A stretch of DNA of 64,000 nt, from positions 11,412 through 75,411 of the forward strand of contig NZ_JNWQ01000031.1 of assembly GCF_000716875.1 (NCBI RefSeq). The letters run 5' to 3'. The notes below the pieces were generated by a model, which made no database searches, was not told the DNA's origin, and worked only from the letters and a program-made list of their open reading frames with translations. Positions 1-9,468 of this stretch are shown piece by piece (within the stretch, counting starts at the first letter, position 1; each line of letters opens with the position of its first letter). The translations under genes and the position numbers were made by a program. The stretch is from Streptomyces novaecaesareae. GTDB lineage: Bacteria; Actinomycetota; Actinomycetes; Streptomycetales; Streptomycetaceae.

Positions 1-243
1 GCGGTGGGCGAAGGGGGTGCCACGCGCGGCCTGCCCCGGGCGGGGCGGCGGCGGGCGACGGGAAGGAGCGCGGAGGCAGGGGTCGCCTGCCCGTGAAGGC
101 GCACGCGCACACGGGCCGCACGCCCTGGCTACAGGGGCGGCACACCGTATGGCTCTTCCACGGTAAGGCCACGCCCCGGCGGTGTCTGCACGAATACTTG
201 GATTTCCTAGTATCTGAGACGGGAGTGACCGGTGGGAACGCAG
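1..243. other. Non-coding left edge
   Basis: No reading frame here has convincing codon use or a ribosome binding site; the long frames crossing it are antisense shadows of serA. It holds a 20-bp imperfect inverted repeat (194-213). It is probably the region downstream or upstream of a gene lying left of the window, which cannot be seen. Confidence 0.5.
194..213. promoter_or_regulatory. Imperfect inverted repeat, operator-like
   Basis: The sequence ATACTTGGATTTCCTAGTAT pairs with itself in 8 of 10 positions and is AT-rich inside a GC-rich gap, as transcription factor sites often are. The regulated gene would lie left of the window or be the unseen neighbour. The regulator is unknown. Confidence 0.35.
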
Positions 244-283
244 CGGGGCCCGGACCGCCGTTCGAACGGCGGTCCGGGCCCCG
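244..283 (-). terminator. serA terminator (40-bp perfect palindrome)
   Basis: Two perfectly complementary 20-base arms (first arm begins CGGGGCCCGG, second ends CCGGGCCCCG) lie 13 bases beyond the serA stop codon. There is no U-tract, as is usual for GC-rich actinomycete terminators. Because it is symmetric it can act in both directions. Confidence 0.8.
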
Positions 284-296
284 TGGGGCGTCAGGT

Positions 297-1892
297 TCAG
301 CCCAGGTCGACGGAGCGCGCGAAACGGGCGCCGATCTCGGCGGCGATCGCCGACAGGACCTCCTGCGGGATCTCGCTGTCCACGGTGAGGGAGGCCAGCG
401 CGCCGCCGCCGTCACGGGCGACCTGCATGCCGGCGATGTTGATGCCCGCGTCGCCGAGGTGGCGGCCGAGCACGCCGACCACGCCGGGGCGGTCCTCGTA
501 CTTGAAGAAGGCCATGTGGTCGGTGAGCGCCACGTCCACGTCGAAGGCGTCCACGCCGACGATCTTCTGGGTCTGCTTGGGGCCGGCCAGCGTGCCGGAG
601 ATGGCGATCTCCTCGCCGTCCGCCAGCGTGCCGCGCACGGTGATCACGTTGCGGTGCTCGGGGCTCTCGCTGGAGGTGGTCAGGCGGACCTCGACGCCGC
701 GCTCCTGGGCGAACAGCGGGGCGTTGACGTAGGACACCGTCTCCGCCACCACGTCCTCGAAGACGCCCTTCAGGGCGGACAGTTCGAGCACCTTGACATC
801 GTGCTGGGTGATCTCGCCGCGGACCTCGACGTCGAGCCGGACGGCGACCTCGCCGGCCAGCGCGGTGAAGATCCGGCCGAGCTTCTCGGCGAGCGGCAGG
901 CCCGGGCGGACGTCCTCGGCGATGACGCCGCCCTGGACGTTGACGGCGTCCGGTACCAGCTCGCCGGCCAGCGCGAGGCGCACCGACCTGGCGACCGCGA
1001 TGCCGGCCTTCTCCTGCGCCTCGTCGGTGGAGGCGCCCAGGTGCGGGGTGGCGACCACGTTGTCGAAGCCGAACAGCGGGGAGTCGGTGCACGGCTCCTT
1101 GGCGTACACGTCCAGGCCCGCACCGGCCACCCGGCCCTCGCGCAGGGCGCTCGCGAGCGCCTCCTCGTCCACGATGCCGCCGCGGGCGGCGTTGACGATG
1201 CGCACGGTCGGCTTGACCTTGTGCAGCGCCTCGTCGCCGATCAGGCCGATGGTCTCGGGAGTCTTGGGGAGGTGGACGGTGATGAAGTCCGAGACCTCCA
1301 GCAACTCCTCCAGGGTGACCAGCTTGACGCCCATCTGGGCGGCGCGGGCGGCCTGGATGTAGGGGTCGTACGCGACGATCTTCATGCCGAACGCGGACAT
1401 CCGCTGGGCGACCAGCACGCCGATCCGGCCGAGGCCGACGACACCGAGGGTCTTCTCGCTCAGCTCGACGCCGGTGTACTTGTTGCGCTTCCACTCGCCC
1501 TGCTTGAGCGCGGCGTTGGCCGGCGCGATGTTGCGGGCGACGGAGATCAGCAGGCCGCAGGCGAGTTCGGCGGCGGTGACGATGTTGGAGGTCGGCGCGT
1601 TGACGACCATCACGCCGGCCTTGGTGGCGGCGGCGACGTCCACGTTGTCCAGGCCGACGCCGGCTCGGGCGACCACCTTGAGCTTGCGGGCGACGGCCAG
1701 CGCCTCCGCGTCGACCTTGGTGGCCGAGCGGATCAGGATCGCGTCGACGTCGGCGATCGCGGTGAGCAGCTCGGTGCGGTCCGCGCCGTTGCAGTGGCGG
1801 ATCTCGAAGTCCGGGCCGAGGGCGTCGACGGTGGCGGGCGACAGCTCTTCGGCGATCAGAACGACGGCGGTCTTGGATGTCACAGTGCTCAC
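297..1892 (-). CDS. serA: D-3-phosphoglycerate dehydrogenase
   Basis: Oxidises 3-phosphoglycerate to 3-phosphohydroxypyruvate with NAD+, the first committed step of serine synthesis, in the cytosol. The 531-residue protein is the long form: substrate and nucleotide domains with GLGRIG at about 153-158, the catalytic Arg in NAARGG (about 237), Glu266 in KEP and His284 in TPHLG, then an intervening domain and a C-terminal ACT domain (about 457-531) that usually senses serine. Start is GTG at 1892, with AAGGA nine bases upstream. It sits 240 bp downstream of ilvC in the same direction but is separated from it by a strong hairpin, so it probably has its own promoter. Family assignment is firm. 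Confidence 0.96.
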   Translation of the reverse strand: MSTVTSKTAVVLIAEELSPATVDALGPDFEIRHCNGADRTELLTAIADVDAILIRSATKVDAEALAVARKLKVVARAGVGLDNVDVAAATKAGVMVVNAPTSNIVTAAELACGLLISVARNIAPANAALKQGEWKRNKYTGVELSEKTLGVVGLGRIGVLVAQRMSAFGMKIVAYDPYIQAARAAQMGVKLVTLEELLEVSDFITVHLPKTPETIGLIGDEALHKVKPTVRIVNAARGGIVDEEALASALREGRVAGAGLDVYAKEPCTDSPLFGFDNVVATPHLGASTDEAQEKAGIAVARSVRLALAGELVPDAVNVQGGVIAEDVRPGLPLAEKLGRIFTALAGEVAVRLDVEVRGEITQHDVKVLELSALKGVFEDVVAETVSYVNAPLFAQERGVEVRLTTSSESPEHRNVITVRGTLADGEEIAISGTLAGPKQTQKIVGVDAFDVDVALTDHMAFFKYEDRPGVVGVLGRHLGDAGINIAGMQVARDGGGALASLTVDSEIPQEVLSAIAAEIGARFARSVDLG

Positions 1893-2031
1893 GACAGTGT
1901 GTCCTTAACTCTGCGGTTCCCCCGGCACGTAGGTGGCGTGGAAGGGCGGGGGAGGGTGGCATGCCGCGTAGGTAGACGCACGACGCTGTGGGCCTGACGC
2001 GCACTCGGAGTGTATCGACGAGCTGGGTGCC

Positions 2032-2073
2032 AGGCTGCTCCCGTCCGGCGAAATCACCCGGACGAGAGCAGCC
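2032..2073 (-). terminator. ilvC terminator
   Basis: AGGCTGCTCCCGTCCGG and CCGGACGAGAGCAGCCT form a 17-base stem with one mismatch around an 8-base loop, about 60 bases after the ilvC stop. It separates the ilv operon from serA. Confidence 0.7.
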
Positions 2074-2132
2074 TACTTGTACAAGGGCCCTACGAAACAA
2101 GGGTCCGGCAAAGACGGACAGTCGGAGAAGGC

Positions 2133-3753
<1,621 letters not shown>

Positions 3754-3785
3754 GTGATTCCTCAGTCGTTCTGGAAGGAGGGCTG

Positions 3786-5642
3786 TCAGTCGAGGTCGTC
3801 GCCGAAGTCGGGGCGCACGCCCTTCGCGAACTGGATCTCGTCGTTGCTGGTCCCGGCGGCGACCATCGGCCAGACCATGGCGTCCTGGTGGACGATGAAG
3901 TCGATGACGACCGGGCGGTCGTTGATCTCCATCGCCTGCTTGATGACCGCGTCGAGGTCCTCGGGGCGCTCGCAGCGCAGGCCGACGCAGCCCATCGCCT
4001 CGGCCAGCAGGACGAAGTCGGGGATCCGGGTGCCGCCCTGGGCCGGCGGCTCGATGCCGTCGTGGCCCGGGCCGGCGTGCAGCACGGTGTTGGAGTAGCG
4101 CTGGTTGTAGAACAGGGTCTGCCACTGCCGGACCATGCCCAGCGAGCCGTTGTTGATGACCGCGACCTTGATCGGGATGTCGTTCAGGGCGCAGGTGACC
4201 AGCTCCTGGTTGGTCATCTGGAAGCAGCCGTCGCCGTCGATGGCCCAGACCGCGCTCTCCGGGCGGCCGGCCTTGGCGCCCATCGCCGCGGGGACGGCGT
4301 AGCCCATCGTCCCGGCGCCGCCGGAGTTGAGCCAGGTGCCGGGCTTCTCGAACCGGATGAACTGCGAGCTCCACATCTGGTGCTGGCCCACGCCCGCGGC
4401 GTAGATCGCCTCGGGGCCGACCAGCTTCCCGATCCGCTCGATGACCTGCTGCGGCGAGAGACGGCCCTCGGGCGCCGGCTCGTAGCCGAGCGGGTAGGTC
4501 GTCTTCCACTCGTCGAGCTTCTCCCACCACTCGGCGTAGTCGCCCTTGTGGCCGGCGTCGAACTCGGCCTGGACGGCGACGATCAGGTCGGCGAGCACCT
4601 CGCGGGCGTCGCCGACGATCGGCACGTCCGCCGGGCGGTTCTTGCCGATCTCGGCCGGGTCGATGTCGGCGTGGACGACCTTGGCGTTCGGGGCGAAGCC
4701 GTCCAGCTTGCCGGTGACGCGGTCGTCGAAGCGGGCGCCGAGGGTGAACAGCAGGTCGGACTTCTGCAGGGCGGTGACGGCGGGGACGGAGCCGTGCATG
4801 CCGGGCATGCCCAGGTGCTGCGGGTGGCTGTCCGGGAAGGCGCCGAGCGCCATCAGGGTGGTGACCACCGGGGCGCCGGTCAGCTCGGCGAGGATCCGCA
4901 GCTCGGCGGTGGCCTGTGCCTTGATGACGCCGCCGCCGACGTACAGCACCGGGCGCTTGGCGCCGACCAGCATCTTCGCGGCCTCGCGGATCTGCTTGGC
5001 GTGCGGCTTGGTGACCGGGCGGTAGCCGGGCAGCGAGGCCTCGACCGGCCAGCGGAAGGTGGTGGTCGCCTGCAGCGCGTCCTTGGCGATGTCGACCAGG
5101 ACCGGGCCGGGGCGGCCGGTGGCGGCGATGTGGAAGGCCTCGGCGATCACCCGGGGGATCTCGGCCGCGTCGGTGACCAGGTAGTTGTGCTTGGTGATCG
5201 GCATGGTGATGCCGCAGATGTCCGCCTCCTGGAAGGCGTCGGTGCCGATCGCCTTGGAGGAGACCTGGCCGGTGATCGCGACGATCGGCACGGAGTCCAT
5301 GTAGGCGTCGGCGATCGGGGTGACCAGGTTGGTCGCGCCCGGGCCGGAGGTGGCCATGCAGACCCCGACCCGGCCGGTGGCCTGGGCGTAGCCGGTGGCG
5401 GCGTGGCCGGCGCCCTGCTCGTGCCGGACCAGGATGTGGCGCACCTTGGCGGAGTCCATCAGCGGGTCGTACGCGGGAAGGATGGCCCCGCCCGGGATGC
5501 CGAAGACGGTGTCCGCGCCTACGGCCTCCAGCGAGCGGATGAGCGACTGGGCGCCGGTCATGGTCTCGACGACGTGCTGGGGAGCGGGAGCGTTGGCGGC
5601 CGGGTTGTCCCCGCGGCGGGGGGATGCGGCGTGCTCAGTCAT
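3786..5642 (-). CDS. ilvB: Acetolactate synthase large (catalytic) subunit
   Basis: Thiamine-diphosphate enzyme that condenses pyruvate with pyruvate or 2-ketobutyrate. At 618 residues it has the full three-domain fold: N-terminal PYR domain with the catalytic Glu in VRHEQGAGH, central FAD-binding domain, and C-terminal PP domain with the ThDP motif [12 protein letters not shown]...NNGSLG. About 30 Pro/Ala-rich residues precede the conserved [20 protein letters not shown], as in other streptomycete proteins. First gene of ilvB-ilvN-ilvC and preceded by a translated attenuator (5823-5938), so expression should respond to charging of branched-chain tRNAs. Confidence 0.96.
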   Translation of the reverse strand: MTEHAASPRRGDNPAANAPAPQHVVETMTGAQSLIRSLEAVGADTVFGIPGGAILPAYDPLMDSAKVRHILVRHEQGAGHAATGYAQATGRVGVCMATSGPGATNLVTPIADAYMDSVPIVAITGQVSSKAIGTDAFQEADICGITMPITKHNYLVTDAAEIPRVIAEAFHIAATGRPGPVLVDIAKDALQATTTFRWPVEASLPGYRPVTKPHAKQIREAAKMLVGAKRPVLYVGGGVIKAQATAELRILAELTGAPVVTTLMALGAFPDSHPQHLGMPGMHGSVPAVTALQKSDLLFTLGARFDDRVTGKLDGFAPNAKVVHADIDPAEIGKNRPADVPIVGDAREVLADLIVAVQAEFDAGHKGDYAEWWEKLDEWKTTYPLGYEPAPEGRLSPQQVIERIGKLVGPEAIYAAGVGQHQMWSSQFIRFEKPGTWLNSGGAGTMGYAVPAAMGAKAGRPESAVWAIDGDGCFQMTNQELVTCALNDIPIKVAVINNGSLGMVRQWQTLFYNQRYSNTVLHAGPGHDGIEPPAQGGTRIPDFVLLAEAMGCVGLRCERPEDLDAVIKQAMEINDRPVVIDFIVHQDAMVWPMVAAGTSNDEIQFAKGVRPDFGDDLD

Positions 5643-5822
5643 CTGCCTGTCTCTTCTCGGGTTTTGCCGACCCGGTGCTGCGGGCCCCGTGCTGCGAGGG
5701 TGGGGTCCCGGTCCGGGTCGATCGCCGGCTCTGCCTCAATCGTCCCGCTCAATCCGACAAGTCGGGATTTCTCGGGTGGTCGAGGCCAGGGGTCTTGCGG
5801 GGTGGAACAGCGTCAGTGCAAC

Positions 5823-5856
5823 AAAAAACCCCTCGTGCCCAAGGGCATGCGAGGGG
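5823..5856 (-). terminator. ilvB attenuator terminator
   Basis: Read leftward, CCCCTCG and CGAGGGG enclose an inner TGCCC/GGGCA stem and are followed directly by six U (5828-5823). This is one of the few U-tract terminators in the window and it stands between the leader peptide and ilvB, as expected of a transcriptional attenuator. Confidence 0.85.
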
Positions 5857-5857
5857 T

Positions 5858-5910
5858 GGCGCGTCGGTCTGTCACGAGCAGGGCGTGCGAGCCCTGTCAG
5901 CCGACGCGCC
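5858..5910 (-). promoter_or_regulatory. Attenuator pause or alternative hairpin
   Basis: The 10 bases 5901-5910, which encode the end of the leader peptide, are perfectly complementary to 5858-5867, just before the terminator stem. A smaller GGGC/GCCC hairpin (5881-5894) lies in the loop. Ribosome position on the leader should decide whether this helix forms. I could not resolve the antiterminator pairing by eye. Confidence 0.6.
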
Positions 5911-5938
5911 CGCCAAGTACGAGAATTCGGGTGCGCAT
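5897..5938 (-). CDS. ilvB leader peptide
   Basis: A 13-codon frame, ATG at 5938, encodes MRTRILVLGGRVG. It carries a run Ile-Leu-Val-Leu, the amino acids made by the operon plus their relatives, and ends 40 bases before a U-tract terminator. This is the hallmark of attenuation: stalling at Ile/Leu/Val codons when charged tRNA is scarce favours read-through. It is very close to the leader peptide known from other streptomycete ilvB genes. The predicted promoter is so near that the leader mRNA would be almost leaderless. Confidence 0.85.
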   Translation of the reverse strand: MRTRILVLGGRVG

Positions 5939-5945
5939 GGCAACG

Positions 5946-5975
5946 ACCATCCTCCCGTCCGGGGTGGCGTGTCAA
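5946..5975 (-). promoter_or_regulatory. Predicted ilvB promoter
   Basis: Leftward TTGACA (5975-5970) is separated by 18 bases from GATGGT (5951-5946), a plausible housekeeping promoter whose start point would fall just before the leader-peptide ATG. The -35 box overlaps the TGA stop codon of the upstream GGDEF-EAL gene. Confidence 0.6.
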
Positions 5976-8900
5976 GCAGGTGGGATGACCGTCTCGCCAT
6001 GCGGACCCCCTGCCGGACCGCCGACGGCAGGGTGTTCGGGCAGGTCAGCGACACCGTGGTGATGTACGCCACGTCCCGGCGCGGCGTCCCCGCGGCCACT
6101 CGTCCGGGTGTCGGCGGCCGGGTACGTGCGGCGGGCGGCGAGCGAGCCGAGCGGGTTCGGCAGCGGGTAGCCGCGGCGGGCCAGCGCACGGCGCAGCCTG
6201 GGCTCGTCCAGCGGCGGGGCGAAGACGGAGCCCTGGGCCTGGCCGCAGCCGAGTTCGCGCAGTGCGGAGACCTGCCGGGGCAGGTCCACGCCCTCGGCGG
6301 CGGTGGCCATCCCGAGGTCGCGGCCGAGCCGCAGGGCGTGCCCGGCGAGGGTCCGGGCGAGCGGGGACTCGCCGAGGTCCTGGACCAGCGTGTGGTCCAG
6401 CTTGAGGCCGTCCAGGGGCAGCCGGGCGAGGGCGCCGAGCGAGCCGCCGCCGGCGCCGTAGCCGGCCAGCCAGGTGGAGACGCCGAGTCGGCGCAGCGCG
6501 GCCAGCCGCCGGCCGAGTTCGTCGGCGAGCGCGTCCGTGCCCATCCGGGCGACCTCGATCACCAGCTCGCCGGCCGGCAGCCCGCTGTCGCGCAGCGCGG
6601 CGGCCACCGTCTCGTACAGGCCTGGTGAGCAGAGCCGCTCGGTGGAGAGCCGGACGGCCACCGGGACGGGCTCCGCCGGGCCGCGGCCCGCCCGGCCGAG
6701 GCCGCGCCGGGCGGCGGCCGCGGCGATCGCCTCGTGGACCAGCCAGCGGGAGAACCGGGTGGCCGCGTCGCCGTGCTCGGCGGAGCGCAGGAACTCGGCC
6801 GGGGTGAGCAGCAGGCCGCCCGCCGAGCGCCAGCGGGCCTGTGCCTCGACGCCGGACACCGCGCCGTCGGCGAGGTCCACCACGGGCTGGTGGAGCAGGG
6901 TGAAGCCGCCCTCCCGGACGGCCAGTCTCAGCCGCTCCTCCAGCTCGGTGCGGCGTTCCAGGTCGGCCCGCATCGCCGGGGTGTAGAGCACCACCCGGCC
7001 CTTGCCCTCGGACTTGGCCCGGTACATCGCGAGGTCGGCGTTGCGCATCAGTTCGTCGGCCGCGGCTCTGGGGTCGGCGGCGGGGCCGCGCTCGGGGGTG
7101 CCGAAGGAGATGCCGATGCTGGCCGCGACGCCGAGCTCGGTGCCGCCGATCCAGTACGGCTCGGAGAGCGCGACGCGCAGCCGATCGGCCAGTTCCTGGA
7201 CCTGGAGGCGGCCGAGCGGGCCGCAGACCAGTGCGGCGAACTCGTCGCCGCCGAACCGGGCGACGGTGTCCCCGCAGCGGACGGCGCCCTGCAGCCGGCG
7301 GGCGGCCTGCACCAGGAGCTCGTCGCCGACCTGGTGCCCGGCGGTGTCGTTGACCGCCTTGAAGCCGTCCAGGTCGAGGAAGAGCACCGCGATCCCGGCG
7401 CCGGTCCCGCCCTGCTGGCCGCGGGCGCCGAGGGCGGCCCGCAGCCGCTGGGTGAACAGCGCCCGGTTGGGCAGGTCGGTGAGCGGGTCGTGGAAGGCGT
7501 TGTGCTGCAACTGGGCCTGGAGCATGACGCGTTCGGTGACGTCCCGGCTGTTGAGCAGCAGGCCGTCGCGGTGCCGGCTGACGGTGGACTCGACGTGCAG
7601 CCACTCGCCGCAGCCGGAGCTGATCCGGCACTCCACCCGGGCCGAGGGCACGGCGGTGCGCGGGTTGCGGTGGGCGGTGAGCCGCACCCTGGCGAGGTAG
7701 CGGCGGACCTCGGAGAGCACCCGGTCCACGTCCTCGGGGTGGACGAGGTCCAACAGGTTGCCGCCGACGAGTTCCTCCGGGTCGCGCCCGTAGACGCCGA
7801 GCGCGGCCGGGGAGACGTAGGAGAGCACGCCGTTGGCGCCGGCGATCATGATGACGTCACTGGAGCCCTGCACCAGGGAGCGGAAGTGCGCCTCCTTGTG
7901 GGCGAGTTCCTGGGCCAGCGACAGGTTGTCGAGCAGCATCACGCCTTGCCTGAGGATCAGTGCCAGCCCGACGGTGCAGGCGGCCGCGGCCACCACGCGG
8001 TCCAACTCGCGCCCGCCGAGGGCGTTGTAGAGGATGCCGGCGGTGCAGACCGCGGCGGCCGCGTACGGGGTGAGCGCGCTGAAGGTGGTGGCCACCCGGC
8101 GGCGCGGCAGGCCGCCGGCCGAGGGGTGCTCGCGCAGCGGGCGGCGCCAGCGCGACGACCAGGGCGCCCAGGCCAGCAGCAGGCTGCCGGAGAACCAGCC
8201 GGCGTCCAGCAGTTCGCCCGAGTGGTAGCTGCTGCGCAGCTCCGCGGAGGTGAACAGGGCGTCGCACAGCACGGTGACGGCGAGCGCCAGCATCGCGGTG
8301 TGCACCGCCGCCCGGTTGCCGTCCCGGCCGCTGAAGCGCAGCCCGACGACCAGGCTGACCAGCAGGATGTCCAGCACCGGGTAGGCCAGGTTGAGGGCCA
8401 GGCGCAGCGGGGAGCCGTCCTCGCCGGCCGCGATCCGGCCGAGTGCCAGGCTCCAGCTGAGGGTGAACAGCGAGCCCGCGATCAGCCAGCCGTCGAGCAG
8501 CAGGCAGAGCCAGCCGGCCGCCGAGCGCGGGCGCTGGGCGAGCACCAGGACGCCGGTGATGGCGAGCGGGGCGAACAGCAGGAAGGTGTACTCGGCGAGC
8601 GAGTCCTGCGGCAGCTCGGTGCGCACGACCAGCTCGTACCAGCCCCAGGTGCCGTTGCCCATGGCGACCATGAGCGAGGAGAGGCCGAACAGCAGCCAGG
8701 CCGGGCGGGCGTGGCCGCCGACGGCGCAGCCGTACACCAGGCAGGACAGCGCGGCCGCGACGGCTGCCGCGGCCAGGCCGAAGTCGCCCATGAAGACGGC
8801 GAGTTGGCGGGATCCCCAGCCGACCGCGGCGCCAGTGGCGTAGGCCAGGCAGAGTGCGCCCAGGGCGAGGCCGGGCAGCGTGCGACTGTCCCGGATCCGG

Positions 8901-9007
8901 CCCAGCGGGCCGCGCCGGGCGGGCGCGGTCGTGTCGACGGCGGACGTGTCGGCGGGCGGTGCGCCCGGGCGCCCGGCGTCGGGCAACACCGTTTCGGTGG
9001 AGCTCAC
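5972..9007 (-). CDS. Membrane PAS-GGDEF-EAL c-di-GMP protein (degenerate EAL)
   Basis: A 1011-residue protein: about ten hydrophobic segments (45-355), a PAS domain (about 370-490), a GGDEF domain (about 500-680) and an EAL-family domain (about 695-960). The diguanylate cyclase site GGDEF (586-590) and the inhibitory site RxxD (RCGD, 577-580) are intact. The EAL domain looks inactive: EAL is EAQ (721-723), the NVS position reads RLS, the second Glu of the EITE motif is gone, and the metal-binding DDFGTG is LAGYGAG. I infer a membrane-anchored cyclase with a c-di-GMP-sensing or structural EAL. GTG start with GGAGGGGGAG upstream. By position next to ilvB it probably matches a conserved streptomycete gene (CdgE-like); I have not verified this name. 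Confidence 0.88.
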   Translation of the reverse strand: MSSTETVLPDAGRPGAPPADTSAVDTTAPARRGPLGRIRDSRTLPGLALGALCLAYATGAAVGWGSRQLAVFMGDFGLAAAAVAAALSCLVYGCAVGGHARPAWLLFGLSSLMVAMGNGTWGWYELVVRTELPQDSLAEYTFLLFAPLAITGVLVLAQRPRSAAGWLCLLLDGWLIAGSLFTLSWSLALGRIAAGEDGSPLRLALNLAYPVLDILLVSLVVGLRFSGRDGNRAAVHTAMLALAVTVLCDALFTSAELRSSYHSGELLDAGWFSGSLLLAWAPWSSRWRRPLREHPSAGGLPRRRVATTFSALTPYAAAAVCTAGILYNALGGRELDRVVAAAACTVGLALILRQGVMLLDNLSLAQELAHKEAHFRSLVQGSSDVIMIAGANGVLSYVSPAALGVYGRDPEELVGGNLLDLVHPEDVDRVLSEVRRYLARVRLTAHRNPRTAVPSARVECRISSGCGEWLHVESTVSRHRDGLLLNSRDVTERVMLQAQLQHNAFHDPLTDLPNRALFTQRLRAALGARGQQGGTGAGIAVLFLDLDGFKAVNDTAGHQVGDELLVQAARRLQGAVRCGDTVARFGGDEFAALVCGPLGRLQVQELADRLRVALSEPYWIGGTELGVAASIGISFGTPERGPAADPRAAADELMRNADLAMYRAKSEGKGRVVLYTPAMRADLERRTELEERLRLAVREGGFTLLHQPVVDLADGAVSGVEAQARWRSAGGLLLTPAEFLRSAEHGDAATRFSRWLVHEAIAAAAARRGLGRAGRGPAEPVPVAVRLSTERLCSPGLYETVAAALRDSGLPAGELVIEVARMGTDALADELGRRLAALRRLGVSTWLAGYGAGGGSLGALARLPLDGLKLDHTLVQDLGESPLARTLAGHALRLGRDLGMATAAEGVDLPRQVSALRELGCGQAQGSVFAPPLDEPRLRRALARRGYPLPNPLGSLAARRTYPAADTRTSGRGDAAPGRGVHHHGVADLPEHPAVGGPAGGPHGETVIPPA

Positions 9008-9376
9008 TCGGCCTCTCCCCCTCCGGCCCGGGGCCTCGCGCCCCGGACACGGGCCACCGGCCGCGTACCTCTCGGCCGTACGCGGTGGCCTGGCGCCCCG
9101 TCAGGACGGTGGCCCAGGGGGTGGGCAACCTTTTGGTCGCCGCACCGAACCGATGCTCCCAAAACGGACCCTACACCAATTCCGTCACTCAATGACACGC
9201 CCACTCAACTTAGAGTAATGGCGCAGGGGTGGGGAAATGCCCCTGATTCCGATGGATCGGCCCGGTTGGCGGCGGCGCGCGGGCGGGGGCTCACGCGGCG
9301 CGCACGGGAGCACGCGGCGGCGCCCGCCCCCTACCGGGCCCGGCCGCGGCGAGGGCGGTCCGGGCCCGGTGGCGGG
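9008..9376. other. Intergenic, upstream of the GGDEF-EAL gene
   Basis: No gene seen. The part near 9180-9230 is AT-rich for this genome and probably carries the leftward promoter of the GGDEF-EAL gene, though no clear -10/-35 pair could be fixed. Near 9336-9370 two CCGGGCCCGG blocks can pair as a hairpin beyond the LuxR-type gene. Confidence 0.4.
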
Positions 9377-9468
9377 GCGGGGTTCAACGGCCTGACGGGG
9401 CCGGCTTCAACGCCTTGACGGGGCGGGGTTCAACGGCCTGACGGGGCCGGCTTCAACGCTCTGACGGG
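9377..9468 (+). repeat. Four tandem 23-bp repeats
   Basis: Units 9377-9399, 9400-9422, 9423-9445 and 9446-9468 follow the pattern GC[G/C]GG[G/C]TTCAACG...TGACGGG. Units 1 and 3 are identical; units 2 and 4 differ by two bases, so the array is also a 46-bp duplication. The fourth unit overlaps the last codons and stop of the LuxR-type gene (9453-9455), so each unit contains a copy of the gene's end. Confidence 0.85.

Noticed and set aside
93..1997. 634-codon plus-strand frame opposite serA
   Set aside because: Antisense shadow of a firmly identified gene; low-complexity Gly/Asp/Arg composition typical of GC-rich shadows.
6734..9418. 894-codon plus-strand frame opposite the GGDEF-EAL gene
   Set aside because: The minus strand has clear PAS, GGDEF and membrane segments; the plus frame has no domain and biased composition.
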